36,661 bases of DNA from an uncultured Bacteroidales bacterium (GTDB taxonomy: Bacteria; Bacteroidota; Bacteroidia; Bacteroidales; Paludibacteraceae), in the NCBI GenBank assembly GCA_945828585.1, contig CALZRN010000005.1:1-36661 (forward strand), read 5' to 3'. The position numbers were made by a program, and so were the translations under genes. The notes below the pieces were generated by a model, which did not search any database, was not told the DNA's origin, and was given only the letters and a program-made list of their open reading frames with translations. This document shows positions 34,301 to 36,661 of this stretch, piece after piece (position 1 is the stretch's first letter; each line of letters opens with the position of its first letter).

Positions 34301-35932
34301 GGTAACAACCGAAGTAGCGGTAATAGTTGCGGTTCCTTCACCCATTGCTAGTACCGCACCGTCCTCATCTACCATCACTACACCCTGATCGTCAGAATAC
34401 CAAGTAACACCGTTATATGCATCAGCCGGTTCAACTGCCGTTACGCTCAAAGCATCTTCTGCTTCAACCAACAACTCCAACTCTGTCTTATTCAGTGTCA
34501 AGCCTGTTACAGGAATATACTCAAAGGTTGCTGCAATAGCAACATCAGAAGACGGCATCGTAAACGAATATACACCTTGTACAGGAGTAATAGCCTGTCC
34601 GCCTTGCGTTACCGATGCGATTTGATAGTACGTACTTGCTGTCGGAGTAATAGTTACCGTCGCACCTTCTTCAACTTGATCGCCCGAACTAATATCCGAT
34701 CCGCCTACACTAACAGCAACCGAACCTCCCGTCGGAGCACCATTAAATGTTACAGAGTGCTTCGGCAACGCTTTTTTGTAAAGAGTTAATGCCCCGCCGA
34801 TACTACTCGCATAGCAAGCAAAACCAAAAGTTCCATTGTTGCGTAACCATTTTTTGTCACGATCTGACGTAGCAGCGGCACGACCTTTATTCTCAAAATC
34901 GTATGTTGAGCTTCCACTTGCAGTCCAAAGAGCAAAATCTGCAGTTCCTGCATCAAGTAAAGCACCTTGACTCTTTGAAGATGTACCAGCCGCATATTTC
35001 TTAACAGCTGCATTATAAATCGTCCAGTAATCACCGCTTGCAGCAATATGCCAGATAATTGCCTCGTCAGGATTAGTAAGTTTGGCATTTTCAGGGCTTA
35101 CCTCTAAATAGTCAAAGCGACTAGTAGTAATAGTATTTTTCAGTGCTTTACCGCTATAGTAGATTACATAATCACCTTCCACCAAATCACCGGAGAATAA
35201 TGCAAATGTTCCCGTCGGCTCCGAAACTTTCACAGCAGCAAAGCCGGAAGTTGCCGAACCATTATCATCCGTTACAACACAATAGTAATATGTCGTACCG
35301 GCACTTGTCGTCAAAGGGGTGTAGCTAGCATCTGTTCCTACGATCGATGCTCCTTCTGTACTCTTCGTCGTATTGCTATACCACTGATAATGCAAATCAC
35401 CAGCAGATGCCGTTGCTTCTACTGTCAATGCTGTAGCCGATTCTCCAACCACATAATTTGCATCTACTGGGTCTGTAGAAATGGTCGGATTTGCGGGACC
35501 ACCCGGTACTTCTTCCAACCAAACATTAAGTTGACCACTAGAATAGGATCCAAAATTTGCTGTATTAGTTTGGGAATTACATTTCAAACAATAGTTGTTA
35601 ATTTTTAATTGAAGCAAATTAGATGAGTTTGTTATAGCCCAATTAGCTGCGCTTGCAACTACATCGACTTTGCCATTTGCTTTAGAACTTGCTAAGGAAA
35701 GATAGTTTCCACTTTCGAACTGAATACTCCAATTGTCGCCAGATTTTGTAAAAGTAAACACTTCCGCATCTGTTTTGTTTGTTACGGCAGAACCCTGCTT
35801 GCCAGTTGCGGCGGAAGCCCCATGATCAGCTACCGACAAATAATAATCAGTGCTATTGGATTTTGTAGCACCAATGTAATACTTCTTTCCACTTTGAATG
35901 TTTGAGACCGAAGTAATTTTGGCTCCCCACAT
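28301..35932 (-). CDS. Giant secreted multidomain protein with type IX-like C-terminal tail
   Basis: This 2543-residue mosaic is probably a cell-surface or secreted protein. Trefoil-like modules ending in LTLYKK/LAFYKK/IQLFGK occur near 10-140, 245-387, 725-873 and 1915-2058. There is an Ig-like region (148-236) and a Big_2-like domain (474-556). InlB/Listeria-type repeats with FxGW and a final QW or similar lie at about 640-715, 1450-1530, 1537-1612, 1762-1832 and 1838-1905. A chitobiase C-terminal-like domain is at 893-971. OB-fold-like modules are at 975-1080 and 1250-1353. The C-terminal end (about 2505-2543, VQKVILNEHVYILRAEQMYD...) resembles a type IX secretion sorting tail. No catalytic domain is seen. 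The open frame starts at MWGA, but the signal peptide lies just upstream in another frame. Confidence 0.85.
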   Translation of the reverse strand: MWGAKITSVSNIQSGKKYYIGATKSNSTDYYLSVADHGASAATGKQGSAVTNKTDAEVFTFTKSGDNWSIQFESGNYLSLASSKANGKVDVVASAANWAITNSSNLLQLKINNYCLKCNSQTNTANFGSYSSGQLNVWLEEVPGGPANPTISTDPVDANYVVGESATALTVEATASAGDLHYQWYSNTTKSTEGASIVGTDASYTPLTTSAGTTYYYCVVTDDNGSATSGFAAVKVSEPTGTFALFSGDLVEGDYVIYYSGKALKNTITTSRFDYLEVSPENAKLTNPDEAIIWHIAASGDYWTIYNAAVKKYAAGTSSKSQGALLDAGTADFALWTASGSSTYDFENKGRAAATSDRDKKWLRNNGTFGFACYASSIGGALTLYKKALPKHSVTFNGAPTGGSVAVSVGGSDISSGDQVEEGATVTITPTASTYYQIASVTQGGQAITPVQGVYSFTMPSSDVAIAATFEYIPVTGLTLNKTELELLVEAEDALSVTAVEPADAYNGVTWYSDDQGVVMVDEDGAVLAMGEGTATITATSVVTGTVTATCAVTVTAPSGHEIGITSANGTVVATSDDEVIDIADVLKDVAVVLTATPNDGYSISEWTVVGADYSVSQDKTTCSFTMPDNEVMVEVTYTHEVAVLKLHDANGESTFDSENTHYWKEEVTLPTSAASCSKEFMGWSTDENCNTAPELGATYVLPNKGENHIYAVYASVVSAGVTSYVKTALGEIESGSVVIVTESKTVAAETTTWAMSNNKGTSAGPAAVEVTDENDEIASPADSILWDIVKDGENFVLYPKGVTNKWLYCTTANDGVRVGTGDNKNFKIDKSYLYNIQTTGRYLGVYADKLDFRCYASISNNISGQTLAFYKKTVSDPVYGNYSTTCLQKATTPVLTDGGIFDATKTVEMLAEDGATIYYTLDGSDPKTSGTKQTYSAAIELKERGTYTVKAYAVEEGKEASDVAEATYNISLPFTVAEAIALIPKYNDERADTYIDGIVCTAGTSVNEGKMTYFISDNGSAEGGAKVRIYSGKGLDNAAFNDVTDLKIGDKVRVFGKLNNYQGSYDMDNSYLTSLVVASVSSVAIGGEATKTIYSSEDNIFSFAGLTATATYNTGYVKDVTNEDGVWSTNLSENIVTAAGNVNVTAAYGGKTSDATVVAVTYTSKTVASISLSYESVITYVGHALPTKPVVTATYVEDIPEEPVTELASFDDATAYDNSKAGENTITVTYKGKSATYKVVVKDIANDQATAYTAAEINDIIVNAYKSTNESSYDVYVKGIVVADANNSGTYYISADGKSTNQFTIWQGKYFSSSESAKGNVKASDDVIVKGKIQYYNSATPELKSSTVVYQLRAPQFTIANVAEMEVNVTEDIAVADLSVTKDGDGVVTLTESSNTEVVTIAEGKLHAAGAGEATVTANLAATNNSGSINYSAKTTTFTVNVIAERARYSVTFANGGATEGSAPQAIDPQLAESKVYLPENTYSWANHGFNGWAVTKTVSGDAVEIAEDANGKYITMPAAAVTITATWVEIATTKISFMVGGVEKASIDKEQDVAFTIVQDGSAWAPTGFTFVGWATTEQAEETEVAPTTITEYTPQTGVAEVSLYGIYSRVEGEGETNHYVLNYTADVADKDLSYGNAVNVTATDGSEWIVKAYKNKGMQINTDKDASIKIPNCPGKIFSIAITTSTTKSVGLSASDYSGSGNIAYIVSGTAAASQTLDLSGETVTAGYIVPKGGNAIITNIDVEFDASKTYYTSSPVEKVTITFDANGGEGGCQNAIINKGSEFTICENVPTKSHSEFAGWKLNETTTIYQANQNIGEVEEDITLTAQWTNASTYAVTYNMNGSTADAPTEVAQYAGDQFTIAAAIAREGYTFQGWKYGSKLFKSGASFTMPAEAVEFVAQWRKASVPVNKMSMVTSASALSNGMQIALGCSYGENSFAMAGDLGSNKYMASITNGVSLSDGVATYTEDVLIMTLEQVENGWKITKDGANYLTSTGNSNDDLKWDTKTNATVWTISFSGNNVHITNSSSKRIQYNSGSPRFKPYGGTQKDIQLFGKAVVVTETINISDLGYTEGEAIIASGEGITLTIDEPTNAQSITAQNGATVEVNQPTTAESVVVEDGSKIVAHAATTTPTVYFSTTMGVTDNNGDFHGVATELDEVTNITLATGGEIIYDLTLGTSMAGVPADPNQWHAFSLPFAVDALNGIYDAETGAKLQNEVNYAIMDYHGDIRANGQYGWKKYRGILQPGVFYLMTVDGNTKTFRFKASVTGAMSETNSMSAKAYDGTGEDSDKGWNGFGNPRWIGGTFAYNAQYLDPYTYEYVTITPGMTIPVGLPFFYKASTPSVVAMDEVGTIYAPARNKAYEIKNVAVRFGNEVSKDKLYISASEDALNEYEQDKDLVKMFMSQMPKVARISGKAYGMKLCMVNAPMVNDQAEYSLTLYAPQAGEYTISAPAMDNANLYLTLNGAIIWNLSMGEYTSDFAKGNNEGYGLLLVKKAPQVTTGVENAEANETGVQKVILNEHVYILRAEQMYDVTGKLVK

Positions 35933-35988
35933 TTGCCCTAAGCCTACAAATAGGCATAGGAATAATGAAAAAAGTTTAGTTTTCTCAT
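35933..35988 (-). other. Out-of-frame signal peptide segment of the giant gene (T6 run)
   Basis: An ATG at 35986-35988 opens MRKLNFFHYSYAYL and stops. After a T6 run (plus-strand A6 at 35968-35973), the frame of the giant gene reads SLFLCLFVGLGQMWGA, a signal-peptide core that has no start codon of its own. One extra T, or a -1 slip in TTTTTT, joins them as MRKLNFFSLFLCLFVGLGQM. Phase variation, slippage, a true mutation or a sequence error are all possible. Confidence 0.75.
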
Positions 35989-36139
35989 AATGTTAATGAA
36001 TTGAATTGTTTGTATATAAATTTTATTGTTTAACTAAAATAAATGATTTATGAAACACTTATTAACTTTTTTGAGGCATGACGTTAGTGCGACGTTGGCT
36101 TTGACCGTCGGTTGACCGTCGTTCGACCGTCGGGGGACT
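35989..36139. promoter_or_regulatory. Divergent intergenic region with an 11-bp phased repeat
   Basis: The left part is AT-rich and likely holds both promoters, but no exact TAnnTTTG box was found. The right part (36079-36134) carries five GAC(G/C)(T/G)T hexamers beginning at 36080, 36091, 36103, 36114 and 36125, spaced 11, 12, 11 and 11 bp. The last three are GACCGTCG. All lie on one face of the helix, ending 6 nt before the ATG of the plus-strand gene. Confidence 0.7.
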
Positions 36140-36661
36140 ATGCTAAAACACTATGCTTTCATGCTGCTGTTTTTGCTCGGTAGTTTGAATGTGTGGGGAG
36201 CTAGTCCTGTACAGAGTACATTCTCCAAAAATAGCACGATTAGCAATAATCAAGTAACAGAAGGCGGTGTAACTTGGACTATTAACACGGGAACTAAAAC
36301 AGGTTCTCCAGCCGCGCCTGCTGGTGCTAACTTTCAAAGGAGTACAGGTCTCAAGTTCGGGGAAAGTGGATCTAAATATTACAAACCCGTAACATTTACA
36401 ACTTCCTATTTTGATGATTACAATGTAACAGCAGTAGAAGTGTATATCTGTAATAATGGTAATAAAGCGGGAACTCTTACAGTAACGCAAGGCAGTACGC
36501 AAATAGGAACTCAAACAGAAACATTTGGCACGACATGGACCGTTTTAAAAGCTGAAACCCAGAGTGGTAATGGAGGTGCATTGAGCATTTCTTACTCTGT
36601 GGATCAGGCCTTCTGTATTAATTACATCAAAGTCACCTATACTGGCTCAACAAATCCGACC
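36140..36661 (+). CDS. Secreted protein, N-terminal part (3' end outside window)
   Basis: The visible 174 residues start with the signal peptide MLKHYAFMLLFLLGSLNVWG. A beta-sandwich-like domain rich in Thr, Gly and Asn follows (STGLKFGESGSKYYKPVTF, AVEVYICNNGNKAGTLTV, FCINYIKVTYTG). It is open at the window end. Domains of this look occur at the front of large Bacteroidales surface proteins, together with Ig-like and chitobiase-like modules. With the divergent giant gene, it suggests a pair of related surface proteins controlled from one region. The start is the first ATG after the phased repeat; a second in-frame ATG eight codons in would spoil the signal peptide. Confidence 0.8.
   Translation, partial: MLKHYAFMLLFLLGSLNVWGASPVQSTFSKNSTISNNQVTEGGVTWTINTGTKTGSPAAPAGANFQRSTGLKFGESGSKYYKPVTFTTSYFDDYNVTAVEVYICNNGNKAGTLTVTQGSTQIGTQTETFGTTWTVLKAETQSGNGGALSISYSVDQAFCINYIKVTYTGSTNPT

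Overview
This window looks like chromosome from a member of the Bacteroidales. It is probably a gut or metagenome-derived genome; the family cannot be fixed from the sequence. The evidence is a SusC/RagA TonB-dependent transporter, an LptE lipoprotein next to its usual sigma-54-type regulator, a four-helix-bundle suffix-domain protein, a large secreted multidomain protein with a type IX secretion-like tail, and repeated promoters of the Bacteroidetes form TTTG-N19/20-TAnnTTTG. No Shine-Dalgarno sequences stand out.

Layout. 1-8.6 kb (minus strand): the wza/wzc-like polysaccharide export pair, topB, then a SusC-like receptor that runs off the left edge. 8.7-10.5 kb (plus): an AAA+ Fis-type regulator and lptE, ending in a terminator shared with the convergent gene. 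10.5-13.4 kb (minus): two OmpA-family envelope proteins with a CAT-anticodon tRNA between them. 13.5-18.5 kb (plus): pta, ackA, a cytoplasmic GH13 amylase and a UbiA prenyltransferase. This set would link glucan use to acetate and ATP formation. 18.5-21.9 kb (minus): a 54-residue two-helix membrane protein, topoisomerase IV subunit A, and maf. 22-24.3 kb (minus): an exported coiled-coil protein, upp, dprA. 24.4-27.2 kb (plus): a DUF5063-like protein, a DEDDy 3'-5' exonuclease and a secreted alkaline phosphatase. 27.4-36 kb (minus): a 2543-residue secreted mosaic protein, a four-helix-bundle suffix protein and a 47-residue peptide. 36.1 kb onward (plus): the start of a second secreted protein.

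The most unusual feature is at the cistron junctions. Several spacers are short tandem arrays with a 7-8 nt period that begin at or contain the upstream stop codon and place stop codons in all three frames. The unit differs from junction to junction. The four-helix-bundle gene is bracketed on both sides by arrays of the same 8-nt unit (CTAGTNGA). Other points are: the signal peptide of the giant protein is one nucleotide out of frame at a T6 run; a helically phased 11-bp repeat precedes the last gene; and a family of TCCT-loop hairpins with compensatory stem changes lies between convergent operons.

All family assignments come from reading motifs by eye. No database search was possible.
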